DNA of 57,610 nt, taken from a virus. Location: positions 1 to 57,610 of the IMG/VR virus record IMGVR_UViG_3300036832_001282. One strand, written 5' to 3'. A program made the translations under genes and the position numbers. Shown in pieces: positions 27,613 through 36,046 of the stretch. How positions within the stretch are numbered: the stretch's first letter is position 1; the number at the start of each line of letters is the position of its first letter. Below the pieces are notes generated by a model, which saw only the letters and a program-made list of their open reading frames with translations, was not told the DNA's origin and ran no database searches.

Positions 27613-29008
27613 CGCTGGAAGCCTTTGGCGGCGGTGGCTTTGGTTTAGTTGCATTGATCGGTGCAGCCGATGGCTGACCGGAAGCAGGCGGCGCTGGCGG
27701 CGGATGTGGCCCGCTGGCCGCACCCGCAGCACCGGGAGGAGTGATACCTGCAGCTGCTTCCAGCGGGACCACCTGTTGCTGCACGCGCGGTGAATCGCCG
27801 TAAGGAACGCTGTCGAGACTTTCCAGATTGCGTGCTTCGTTGGGTGAATAAATGCCACCCATGACGCCTTCTTTCAGTGCCTCAATGCGATCCTTCATCG
27901 CCGAACGCAGCAACGCGGCTGTCGAAAGCTCGGTGTACTCGTCAGGCTCACCCTTCAATTGAAACAAGCGATCAAACGCCTGCTCGATGTGATTGAGCGT
28001 AAAACCCAGACCCGTCGAAACCCAGAACTGCATCAGCGCTTCGGTCGACCCGAATGCCGTCCCGCCCAGACCAAGAAGCGCCAACGGAATACGAAACACC
28101 AATGCGATGTTCTGATTAGAGTACTTCAGTATCTCGGCCAACTGAGAATCACGACCGCCTGCTGACCACGGCACCACTTTCAAGCCATGCGTCAGAACTG
28201 GCGTCTTGCCTTGTGAAAGTCCTTTCGAACGTTCATCCCAGCGATCCTGCAACGCCTGCACCTGATCAATATCAAGATCAAGATCAGTCGAGATCACCGC
28301 CGCCGGTCGCGCTTGGTTCAAGTAAAAATTGATCTGTTGCGACGTGATCGCCCCTGTCGTCGTCAAGTCGTTGACCGCCGCCAACAATGGCGACTGACCC
28401 CACAACGGAAACGGATAACGTCGATCGGCATGCATCCGGATATGCAAGACATCGCGCTGCGGTACCAAGATCGGATACTCATCCACCAAATATTGCTGCA
28501 CCACCATGTTGCCGCCGAGGCGATAAAACACATCACCAGTCGGCGCGACCATTGGCTTGCATAGATTCGAATCCATCAAATGTAATTCGGTGACTTCGTA
28601 TCGGTCATTGCGCAACGCCAGCGCATAGGCGTTACCGTCGAGATACAATTGCCGTGTCGCATTGAGCATGAAATCGCTGCTGGTCTGATAAGAATTCGGC
28701 GTGCGCAGAATGCGCGACAATGCCGAATTCTTCACCCGGTCACGACCACCTTTGTTATTTGCCCGCCAATGATCTCCGGTACACATCGCAACAGTTTGCG
28801 AATAAGCCGACACGCAAGCTTCGACCATGGCCGACGCTGACCCAAGTCCACTCGGGTCCATTCCAAGTTGCCACCAATTCGACGGCGCACCATCCGGCAA
28901 CCAGCCGCCTGTAATCGGTAATTGGTACGGTCCAGGGCGAACTTCTCCTTCCACTGCGCGTGTGATGCTGCGCAATCCGCGAGCAAGCAATTGCCGCGCC
29001 GAGATCAT
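27545..29008 (-). CDS. Portal protein, HK97 family
   Basis: 487 residues. Matches HK97-type portals: [95 protein letters not shown], and a Pro-rich tail ([16 protein letters not shown]). The portal forms the dodecameric DNA gate. Here it lies downstream of the capsid gene, the reverse of the usual HK97 order. The start is preceded by AAAGG. Confidence 0.93.
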   Translation of the reverse strand: MISARQLLARGLRSITRAVEGEVRPGPYQLPITGGWLPDGAPSNWWQLGMDPSGLGSASAMVEACVSAYSQTVAMCTGDHWRANNKGGRDRVKNSALSRILRTPNSYQTSSDFMLNATRQLYLDGNAYALALRNDRYEVTELHLMDSNLCKPMVAPTGDVFYRLGGNMVVQQYLVDEYPILVPQRDVLHIRMHADRRYPFPLWGQSPLLAAVNDLTTTGAITSQQINFYLNQARPAAVISTDLDLDIDQVQALQDRWDERSKGLSQGKTPVLTHGLKVVPWSAGGRDSQLAEILKYSNQNIALVFRIPLALLGLGGTAFGSTEALMQFWVSTGLGFTLNHIEQAFDRLFQLKGEPDEYTELSTAALLRSAMKDRIEALKEGVMGGIYSPNEARNLESLDSVPYGDSPRVQQQVVPLEAAAGITPPGAAGAASGPHPPPAPPASGQPSAAPINATKPKPPPPKASSDDIRRETQRLLNAASRIQRPFT

Positions 29009-29031
29009 GTTTAACTAAACCTTTTGAAAAG

Positions 29032-29044
29032 AGCGCCGGGCGCT
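29032..29044 (-). terminator. Candidate hairpin (weak terminator/attenuator) before the portal gene
   Basis: Stem AGCGC/GCGCT with a three-base loop, followed on the minus strand by CTTTTC, just 5' of the portal start. A second hairpin (AGCACG/CGTGCT, 29067-29084) lies immediately upstream of it. Short stem, so the call is tentative; it could tune portal expression relative to capsid. Confidence 0.35.
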
Positions 29045-29096
29045 TACAGTCGCCCCCACAGTTTGAAGCACGTCAATTCGTGCTGGCGCACTCAAC

Positions 29097-29411
29097 TCAA
29101 GACGACGACGGCGGCTTTGGTGCCGGACGCGGCTGTGCCGCAGTCGTGTGCCGGGTCTGATAATGCCCTGACCGGCCGCTTTCCATATGCTTGGTCATGG
29201 GCTCAGCCTGTCCATGCGGATCAGGATCACCGCCATCTGGTTCGTGCTCGGTGAAATGCTTGCCAAGCGCGGCTTCATCATTTTCTTCCTGCGTCGGAGT
29301 CGGTTTGCCTTTGGTGCGCTCGGCAAACTCCTCCAGTGATTTGGCCTTGGCCTCGCGGCCAGCTTCCAAACGGCGCTTGTTGTCTTCACTCAGTTCATGC
29401 TGTTCAGCCAT
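29097..29411 (-). CDS. Small acidic head-associated protein, unknown
   Basis: 104 residues from the ATG at 29411, chosen because of AAGGAGG just before it. Charged helix (LSEDNKRRLEAGREAKAKSLEEFAERTKGKPTPTQEENDEAALG) then a disordered Pro/Gly-rich tail. It resembles small scaffold-like or head-filling proteins, but there is no family I can name. It lies between the capsid fusion and the portal. Confidence 0.6.
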   Translation of the reverse strand: MAEQHELSEDNKRRLEAGREAKAKSLEEFAERTKGKPTPTQEENDEAALGKHFTEHEPDGGDPDPHGQAEPMTKHMESGRSGHYQTRHTTAAQPRPAPKPPSSS

Positions 29412-29471
29412 GTCGGCCTCCTTACCAAAGATCAAAGCGCAGGTGAGAATTCACCCGCGCCATTATTCAAG

Positions 29472-31778
29472 CTACCACGTGATAGCGCTCGTTGTAGCAA
29501 CCATTCCAGACCGCCTAAATGACCAATTAAGAGGGAAGATCATTCGAAGCGCCAATGAATCCGTCTGGAACAGTGAGCGTTGTGGAGAAGCGACAGTACC
29601 GGGTGAGCCGCTGACAAGGTCGGCCGGTGACGTATCTTCCATATGGAGCGTGGCCTGATCAGAAATCTCGAACCGCATGGCGTCGGCCTGCATCACCACG
29701 AAGTCGGCGGCGTCCACCAGGATCACCGTCTTCGGCGGCACCGTCGCCGAGTCGATGATCGGAATGTTGTTCAGCGTGCCACGGCCGACTTCGTCCTTGA
29801 ACGGGAAGACGCCCGTGTTAGGAGCGCTGACCAACGATGCTGACAGCATGTCCGCCGGGTTCATCAACCAAGCCGGTGAGCGGATGTTGCCGTAGGTGGC
29901 AGTGACCAACGCACCGATCATGTTCTTGATGTCGCCAACCACCGCCGCAATGCCGCCACCCGCCGTTGCACCCACTGGCGTCACGCCATTGAGAATGCCA
30001 GCCGGACGAATGGTGGTCGCCGGATTGTTGTCGAGCAAAACCGAATCCAACGAGATCGCCGTATCCTCTTGGATCGCCTGCCGCAGCACGCCCTCGATCG
30101 CAGGAATGCTGTGATCCGCCATCTCACGCGTCCACGTCGTGATCACGGCCATCTTCTTCGGAATGAAGGTCTGGCTGGTGAACGCGCCCTGCCGGACCGG
30201 GATCGCCATGCCTTCACCAACGAACGATCCGGCAATCGTCGGCGTCCGCGACCGGGTCGGCAACAGGATTTTCCCGGCCTGCCCGAAACTAAGCGACGTA
30301 CCCTTGGCCGCCAGTCGCGGGAAGATGCTTTGCGGAAGCAGCAAAGCCATCATGTCGGCGTAGATTTGATGCACCAGTTCTTGTGCCCAACCCACCACCG
30401 TGGTCATGGCAGGCGCTGACGGTGCGCGCATCGTCCAGTCGAGCACCACCTTGTGCGCTTCGTCATCACCATAGATGCGAAGCCGTTCGACATCCGGCAG
30501 CGTGCCCCGGATTTTCGCCATGCCATGGCAAACACCAGCATGCACGAGATAATCGATCGGCTCCCAGTCCTTCTTCGAGTGTTTAACGATGATCGGCGCG
30601 CTGACACCCTCATTAGTTGGCGTACGATATGGCACCAGCGAACGACGAGTCGGGGCACCATTATCTTCACGAGCGGTCGCGGCCCCTCGCGTCTTTTCAT
30701 AATCGACCAATGCAACATACTGATTCTGCAGTTGCTTGATCTGCGCATTCAGCAGCGTCGACTTCTCCAAGTCAGCGTCGCTAACATTGGTGTCGTCCTG
30801 CTTGCTGAAATGCTCGTCCAGTTCTTCCAGCTTATTGGCGATCTGCTGTTGCAGATCAATAATACGTTGCGAAAGCGGAACCGTGCTCATGGCTCGGTCC
30901 TTCCCTTGACTACGAGACGTGTCGCCTTGCTTGGCAATGAAATCCCGCCGTACGATGCCGCCCTGATTGCCATGCTTGGCGAAGACGACATCCATCGTGG
31001 CCGGACTAACACCCAGCGATTTGGCAACCGCCAGGGCATTCGGGTTGGCTGGCACACTCACCAGCGACGTTTCGAGCAGTTCCTGTTTGAGATAGCGCTG
31101 ACCGGCAAAACCGCCGACGTTCAGACTTTTAAGCGGCACCGCCTCGATCGGATGAAAACCAACCGAGACCGTACGCAGGATTCCAGCATTGACCAGCTTG
31201 CGTATCTCGTCGATGCGATCGGATGTCCCTTCCGGCGCAAGCTCCAGATGCCCGCGCAACGCGCCTTTTTCCACGCGCAAATTGTGCCAGCGACCAATCG
31301 GAAAATCGCTCTTGTGATTGAACAACGCAATCGGATTGTTCTTGAACGACTCGATATCCCAACCGGCGCTGCTGATGACATCGCCCATGCGATCGACAGT
31401 CTCGTCGCTCAACACGAATTCCATACCGCTCACAGTCGCACTATGCGACTTGTGCAAGACCGATTTATGCACTGCCGCTACAGCGGCACGATTCTCCTGA
31501 TAATCGGTCCACATCACCTGACATTCGTCTTCGTCCAGATCATCGGTGCAGCGATCCATGAACTCTTCATAAGTCTCGTCGTCATCCGGCGGATCAACAT
31601 TGTCATCACCGTTGTCTTTTGCTTTTTTCGGCGGTTCGCCACCGTGCTCGGCGCGCCACATCGAAAGGCATGCCGCCACCGCCTGCTCTTGCGGCCGTTT
31701 GCCGTCGCCCATCATCTCGGGCACACACCTTGCGCTGAAATCACTTTGCGATTCACCCGGCTTTGGCTTCATCGGCAT
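29472..31778 (-). CDS. Prohead protease - scaffold - HK97 major capsid protein fusion
   Basis: 768 residues, GGAGG before the ATG. Residues about 110-255 are an S78-type (HK97 gp4-like) prohead protease with likely catalytic His155 (FNHKSDFPIGRW) and Ser205 (LRTVSVGF). Residues 297-350 are a coiled-coil delta/scaffold segment (LSQRIIDLQQQIANKLEELDEHF). Residues about 395-768 are the HK97-fold capsid (SAPAMTTVVGWAQEL, GMAIPVRQ, LDNNPATTIRPAG). An internal ATG at 30890 (Met297) is preceded by AAGGGAAGG, so a separate 472-residue scaffold-capsid product is plausible. Confidence 0.9.
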   Translation of the reverse strand: MPMKPKPGESQSDFSARCVPEMMGDGKRPQEQAVAACLSMWRAEHGGEPPKKAKDNGDDNVDPPDDDETYEEFMDRCTDDLDEDECQVMWTDYQENRAAVAAVHKSVLHKSHSATVSGMEFVLSDETVDRMGDVISSAGWDIESFKNNPIALFNHKSDFPIGRWHNLRVEKGALRGHLELAPEGTSDRIDEIRKLVNAGILRTVSVGFHPIEAVPLKSLNVGGFAGQRYLKQELLETSLVSVPANPNALAVAKSLGVSPATMDVVFAKHGNQGGIVRRDFIAKQGDTSRSQGKDRAMSTVPLSQRIIDLQQQIANKLEELDEHFSKQDDTNVSDADLEKSTLLNAQIKQLQNQYVALVDYEKTRGAATAREDNGAPTRRSLVPYRTPTNEGVSAPIIVKHSKKDWEPIDYLVHAGVCHGMAKIRGTLPDVERLRIYGDDEAHKVVLDWTMRAPSAPAMTTVVGWAQELVHQIYADMMALLLPQSIFPRLAAKGTSLSFGQAGKILLPTRSRTPTIAGSFVGEGMAIPVRQGAFTSQTFIPKKMAVITTWTREMADHSIPAIEGVLRQAIQEDTAISLDSVLLDNNPATTIRPAGILNGVTPVGATAGGGIAAVVGDIKNMIGALVTATYGNIRSPAWLMNPADMLSASLVSAPNTGVFPFKDEVGRGTLNNIPIIDSATVPPKTVILVDAADFVVMQADAMRFEISDQATLHMEDTSPADLVSGSPGTVASPQRSLFQTDSLALRMIFPLNWSFRRSGMVATTSAITW
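30888..30903 (-). promoter_or_regulatory. Internal ribosome-binding site and ATG within the protease-capsid gene
   Basis: AAGGGAAGGACCGAGCC precedes ATG at 30890-30888, exactly at the boundary between protease and coiled-coil scaffold. It would allow many capsid copies per protease, which a strict fusion would not. Confidence 0.5.
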
Positions 31779-31789
31779 TGCTGCCTCCT

Positions 31790-32368
31790 TCAGTTATTCC
31801 ACGGATGCAATGGATCAGTCGGTCGGCCTGATGCATCGCAGCCACGAACGACACGTTTGACCGTATTGGTACGCTCGTGCTGAAACCATTCGTCGATCAG
31901 GCGTTCATGCAATTCACGCACAACCTGCCGTTCCGGATCATTGCGCACGCGCTCGATCAGTTCGGCCTTCGACGGCACCAGCAAGATCATGTCGCCTTCG
32001 ACGACAGCAAGTTTCTCACGCCACCATGCGCGAAGCTTTTCCGATGCCGCCGTGATGATCACCCAGGCCACATGCTCGCGTGGCGCACACGCCAATTTAG
32101 CCAATCGCCTGTTGCGCTCGGTCAACAGCAGCGGCGTGAAATCAGACGAACGATCACGGCCCAGGCTCCAATCCTTGGCGATCGTGTCGATGTCAATCAG
32201 ACTATCCTCTGGTCGCTTGTGCTCACGCACATAAGTCGACTTGCCAGCGGCAGGCGGACCGCACACCAGCACGACACGGCAATTCGGCTTCGGCAGGCGT
32301 TCCGGCCGCGCCAGATCACCGTACGGACGCTGCAGCGTCCTACCTCTTTTTTGCGCTCTGCTGAACAA
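31790..32368 (-). CDS. P-loop kinase-like protein (AAA_33 type), start uncertain
   Basis: Walker A GPPAAGKST, preceded by a strand (CRVVLVCGP) and followed by LIDIDTIAKDW; a second strand HVAWVIITAASEKLR and a DMILLVPSKAELIERVRND segment. This fits small zeta-toxin/polynucleotide-kinase-like P-loop proteins often found near phage head genes. There is no ATG between 32340 and the Walker A strand: candidates are TTG at 32368 (given here, 192 aa) or a GTG at 32524, which would overlap the neighbour fully and add a compositionally odd 52 residues. Substrate unknown; possible RNA or nucleotide kinase. Confidence 0.6.
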   Translation of the reverse strand: MFSRAQKRGRTLQRPYGDLARPERLPKPNCRVVLVCGPPAAGKSTYVREHKRPEDSLIDIDTIAKDWSLGRDRSSDFTPLLLTERNRRLAKLACAPREHVAWVIITAASEKLRAWWREKLAVVEGDMILLVPSKAELIERVRNDPERQVVRELHERLIDEWFQHERTNTVKRVVRGCDASGRPTDPLHPWNN

Positions 32369-32537
32369 GATGTTTAGCCCGATGCTTGGCTCGGATGGGA
32401 GCCATGATCGTTTCATCAATCGGATTATCAACTGGACCCAAGATGGCAGCATGCAACGCGGCATCCTGCTTGTTGCCGTTCTCGTCCTCGTAAAAGAATT
32501 CGTTTGAAACCGTGTCAGAATCACGCGGCGATGGCAC
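32340..32537 (-). CDS. Small acidic protein, unknown
   Basis: 65 residues starting at GTG (32537), chosen because GAAGGAGAA lies eight bases upstream. Sequence PRDSDTVSNEFFYEDENGNKQDAALHAAILGPVDNPIDETIMAP... then a basic end (KHRAKHLVQQSAKKR). It overlaps the end of the 991-residue polyvalent gene by 17 bases and runs into the kinase-like gene. No family recognised. Confidence 0.5.
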   Translation of the reverse strand: MPSPRDSDTVSNEFFYEDENGNKQDAALHAAILGPVDNPIDETIMAPIRAKHRAKHLVQQSAKKR

Positions 32538-35496
32538 GCGGCTTCTCCTTCTTGACGCGACCGACATACTGCTTGAAACGGCTATAGGATTCCGGGTCTT
32601 TGAGATTCAAGCGCCCACGCCAGCCGCTGTTCAACAGCAATTCCTTGCCACGCGGTGAATCAGCAATCTTCCAGATCGACTTCGGATCATCGCTGCGTAC
32701 CAGCTTCAGCAACTCGTCATCCTTGGTCTTCGGCAATTCCATTTCAGTCTGCGGCGGCTCCTCGTCCTCATCCGGCGGAAGATCAATGTCCGCCATGCCG
32801 TAATCTATTGCGTATTGCAGACGCTGACGATCATCCATCTGATCCCAGTACTCGCCCTGATATTCTTCTACGCTATCATTCAAATAACTCGGTGGATCGA
32901 CATCACCCGCATCACTCTCGGCCTTACCGTTGAACGTTCTAATAACGACCGATTCCAGCTGACTACGCATGTCTTCAGTCAATCGTTCCGAAAGCTCGGC
33001 GGGTTTGATCCCAGGCAAATTCATTTGATCAGGACTCGGCCCGCCGATCGGCTCTTGCAGCTTCTTATCATCCCATGACAGATCAGGATCGTCACGTCCC
33101 TCGCCAGAACTAGATTCGTATTCCTCGATTTTCAACGCATCGAACAACTGTTTGTCAGTATACGGAATCGCGGCGTCACCATTCTCGTCACGTATGTCAC
33201 GCACCTCATTGAGCGCGTCAGTAAACCACACTGGTATCTCTTGCATGCGATTAAAATCATCTGCAAGCGTCCGCTTAGCTTCTTCCAACGCCTGACCACT
33301 ATCACGCCAGCTGTCTACTTCACTCTCGTAAAACTCATCATGTGTGCGAGCCATCCAACGCTGTTGAACCGCCTCCTGCTGATCGTCGCCAAGCATGCTC
33401 CAGTCATCGGCTTCTATGGTATTGCCACTACGCGGCGATCCGGTTGAGCTATATAATTTTCCAGCCAACGTACTACGTAATGACGCCCACGCCGCTGGCG
33501 TAGGCACGTAGCCGTACTTAGCCCAGGCATAGCCACCAACATCAATATTGGCCGTGACATTCACTTCGTTGATGCCAAGCGCCTCATACACTTCGACATT
33601 GCCTGCCAGCACTTTCTTGCCAACATTGGCGTGAGTCTTGCTTTTTTGCAGCTTAAAATACGCGCTGTAGGCCGAGTGTTTGACCGGATCGATATGCCGC
33701 TCATAGTTACCGATTTTGTTGCCATTACTGTCATACAAATACCCCCTCACATCAAAATGCCCGCCATCGTAACTGATAGTCATATCGGACGGTACGCCAC
33801 CAAGAAACACATCCTTGAACGCAGCTGGCTCAATACCGATCTGATCATTCCATTTTTTGATGATCGCCTGCTCACCACCAGACGGAGCACTGATTTTCAC
33901 TTTAGCCTTGTCAAAATCTTCCTTAGCCACCGGCTTCGGGCTCTTGCTCAGCTTCGGTTTGCTGATTGGCTCAGATACTGATGATGCTGATGGTATCGGT
34001 TTCGGAATCGATATCGGTTTTGGCGTAGCCGGTTTTACACCCGGCACCTTGCCGCCACCGCTGCCACCGCCACCATCGGTCCACTTGCCAGACTCATCGC
34101 GCGGCTCATCAGACACATCATGCGCCGCCCTCGGCACCGTGATCATGATATTGTCGAAACCATTGGCCAAATGGCCGTTGGCGTAAAAGAACCGGTACGC
34201 GACTTCGGCAAATTTCTGGTAAGTCGCCGGATCGAGCAGCCGTTGCGCATCCTTCAGCGAGATCAGCTGATAGCCCTTGGACCCTGCCGGTTTCTTGGCA
34301 ATGCCCTGATCCTTGGTCCACTTATCGGCGATCTCGATCAGCTTGGTGATGCCGATATCAACACGTGCGATCTTAACTTCACGGCCGTCGTTCTTCAGGT
34401 TGCCGTCTTCGGCATCAATCCCCAACTGCCCGGCCCAGGTATGATGCCCGTCGAGAATGTAGTCATCTTTTGAAATCACCAACCGCTTGTAAAAACCACG
34501 ATCCTTAATGCGCGCCATCTGCGCCGCGACCTTAGTACCGTCGATCTCGCTTTGAGTGGCGCGAAGATTGGCGGATTTCTCACGCCCCTTCTCGATATCG
34601 TAACCTTCTTTCTTGAGGTACTTGATGAATTCCTTGGTGCGCTTGGCCGGGATCACCGGCATCTCAGCGCGAGGAATGCCGATCTGATCCGCACAGAATA
34701 AGTTGGTGCCTGCAATACTGACGTTGCAGAGATTGAAAACCGGCGCAGTCTCGCCATGCTCAGCCATCTCGGCCGCCGTCTCGCCGAGACGCTTGATCAG
34801 CGTCGAGACTTGCTTGACTTGATTTAGCTCGACCTTGCGATTCTCGAACAGCGCCCGCTGCGCATCATAAACATTGCTGGTGTGAATGGTACCCTTGCTG
34901 TCGAGATAAGCATGCGGCGAATACCCCTTACCGGGATGCTTGGCACCCTTTGGCGGCTTGGTTTGCTGAACGCTGCCACTGCCGCCACCGCCGCCATCGG
35001 TCCACTTACCGCCTTCGTCGCGCGGCTCGTCGGACACATCATGCGCGAATTTACATTGTTTTTTCAAACCACCAAAATCATGATCAATGACTTTTATATT
35101 TTCTGGTTTAACCGGTTCAGTCAGTACATGCTCAAATCCTGCTCCAGAAGTTTGTTGTGCTGATGACGGCACTTTCACCGAAAGCAAAGCAAGTTGTGTA
35201 TCTTCATCAAATTGCTCCCCTAACCAATTCGTTATAGCGTCTTCAGCCGCTACTATCGACGTAAACGTATAAATTGCAGGTTGCGGCTCTTCAAGAAGAC
35301 TAGCTCTATCACCAATTGTTGGCTGAAGCCCATTCTGCATAATATTCGGAACATTTTCAGTTGGCGTCACATGATAAAGTGTTATGTGACTGCCACCACT
35401 ATCGCTGCCACCACCACCACTACCACCACCACCCGTCCACTTACCGCCTTCGTCACGCGGCTCGTCAGACACATCGTGCGCAGCTCGTGTCAGCAC
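32521..35496 (-). CDS. Polyvalent protein: ART-like, ParB-like and unknown modules joined by repeated linkers
   Basis: 991 residues, GTG start. Three copies of AHDVSDEPRDEGGKWT (6-21, 151-166; third at 458-473 with one change), each followed by a Gly/Ser linker, divide the protein. Module 1 (about 37-145: HITLYHVTPTENVPNIMQNGLQP, IYTFTS) resembles a small ADP-ribosyltransferase-like or KptA-like fold. Module 2 (about 180-440: KRLVISKDDYILDGHHTWAGQLGI) has the DGHH core of ParB/Srx-like proteins. Module 3 (about 500-900) contains VNVTANIDVGGYAWAKYGYVPTPAAW and is unassigned. Phage polyvalent proteins with such domains are known; the repeats may be protease sites. It is adjacent to the prohead protease. 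Confidence 0.75.
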   Translation of the reverse strand: MLTRAAHDVSDEPRDEGGKWTGGGGSGGGGSDSGGSHITLYHVTPTENVPNIMQNGLQPTIGDRASLLEEPQPAIYTFTSIVAAEDAITNWLGEQFDEDTQLALLSVKVPSSAQQTSGAGFEHVLTEPVKPENIKVIDHDFGGLKKQCKFAHDVSDEPRDEGGKWTDGGGGGSGSVQQTKPPKGAKHPGKGYSPHAYLDSKGTIHTSNVYDAQRALFENRKVELNQVKQVSTLIKRLGETAAEMAEHGETAPVFNLCNVSIAGTNLFCADQIGIPRAEMPVIPAKRTKEFIKYLKKEGYDIEKGREKSANLRATQSEIDGTKVAAQMARIKDRGFYKRLVISKDDYILDGHHTWAGQLGIDAEDGNLKNDGREVKIARVDIGITKLIEIADKWTKDQGIAKKPAGSKGYQLISLKDAQRLLDPATYQKFAEVAYRFFYANGHLANGFDNIMITVPRAAHDVSDEPRDESGKWTDGGGGSGGGKVPGVKPATPKPISIPKPIPSASSVSEPISKPKLSKSPKPVAKEDFDKAKVKISAPSGGEQAIIKKWNDQIGIEPAAFKDVFLGGVPSDMTISYDGGHFDVRGYLYDSNGNKIGNYERHIDPVKHSAYSAYFKLQKSKTHANVGKKVLAGNVEVYEALGINEVNVTANIDVGGYAWAKYGYVPTPAAWASLRSTLAGKLYSSTGSPRSGNTIEADDWSMLGDDQQEAVQQRWMARTHDEFYESEVDSWRDSGQALEEAKRTLADDFNRMQEIPVWFTDALNEVRDIRDENGDAAIPYTDKQLFDALKIEEYESSSGEGRDDPDLSWDDKKLQEPIGGPSPDQMNLPGIKPAELSERLTEDMRSQLESVVIRTFNGKAESDAGDVDPPSYLNDSVEEYQGEYWDQMDDRQRLQYAIDYGMADIDLPPDEDEEPPQTEMELPKTKDDELLKLVRSDDPKSIWKIADSPRGKELLLNSGWRGRLNLKDPESYSRFKQYVGRVKKEKPRAIAA

Positions 35497-35500
35497 TGAC

Positions 35501-36046
35501 TTAGCTTTCCATCACGCAGAGCAACTGCTCGATCGAGCGCGCTTCATGCCGACACGTACGATTAGTTCCCACAAGCCATTCGTTGAAAGCGCGTTGTTCG
35601 TGATTAGTTTCGATCCAAAATTCATCAAGCACAAGTATCGAACCGTAAACGAGCCGTGACCCGATATTCTTGAGCACGGTTTTGGTCGAACTGTAGAGAT
35701 CACAATCGATGTGAACGAGCGCGACATCGCCTTTATGAGTTTCCAAAAACTTCGGCAACGTATCCTCGAACATCCCGACAATCAGTTCAGCATTATTCGG
35801 TACTTCCGGAATCGGACAACTGAAATGTCCTTTCTGGTAGCTGCTCCACGGTTCCGGCAGTCCTTTGAAACTGTCAAAACCATAGATCATCCGATTCAAC
35901 AACGGCACACTACCTGCCAGACAACGAAGCGTCGTGCCAGTCGCAACACCGAATTCAAGTATCAAACCTTCTGGTGCAAGCGCTGCAGCATGCCGCAGCA
36001 CTTGAAACCGATCGACGTACCAAACCGTATGAGACGGTGTGCGCAT
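35501..36046 (-). CDS. TylF/MycF-type O-methyltransferase
   Basis: 181 residues from ATG 36046, which overlaps the stop of the glycosyltransferase as ATGA. SAM-binding motif LILEFGVATGTTLRCLA, then YGFDSFKGLPEPW, a metal-binding-like HIDCDLYSSTKTVL and LVLDEFW, all typical of the macrocin-type sugar O-methyltransferases. In phages these are rare. Together with the glycosyltransferase it probably methylates a sugar on a virion or surface glycan. Confidence 0.85.
   Translation of the reverse strand: MRTPSHTVWYVDRFQVLRHAAALAPEGLILEFGVATGTTLRCLAGSVPLLNRMIYGFDSFKGLPEPWSSYQKGHFSCPIPEVPNNAELIVGMFEDTLPKFLETHKGDVALVHIDCDLYSSTKTVLKNIGSRLVYGSILVLDEFWIETNHEQRAFNEWLVGTNRTCRHEARSIEQLLCVMES

Noticed and set aside
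30453-31883. 476-codon plus-strand frame opposite the protease-capsid gene
   Set aside because: The minus-strand gene has clear domains and a ribosome-binding site; the plus frame has no recognisable motif.
32340-32380. Programmed -1 frameshift at A AAA AAG joining the small acidic gene to the kinase gene
   Set aside because: The kinase frame is +1 relative to the small gene, so a -1 shift leads to a different, non-kinase frame.
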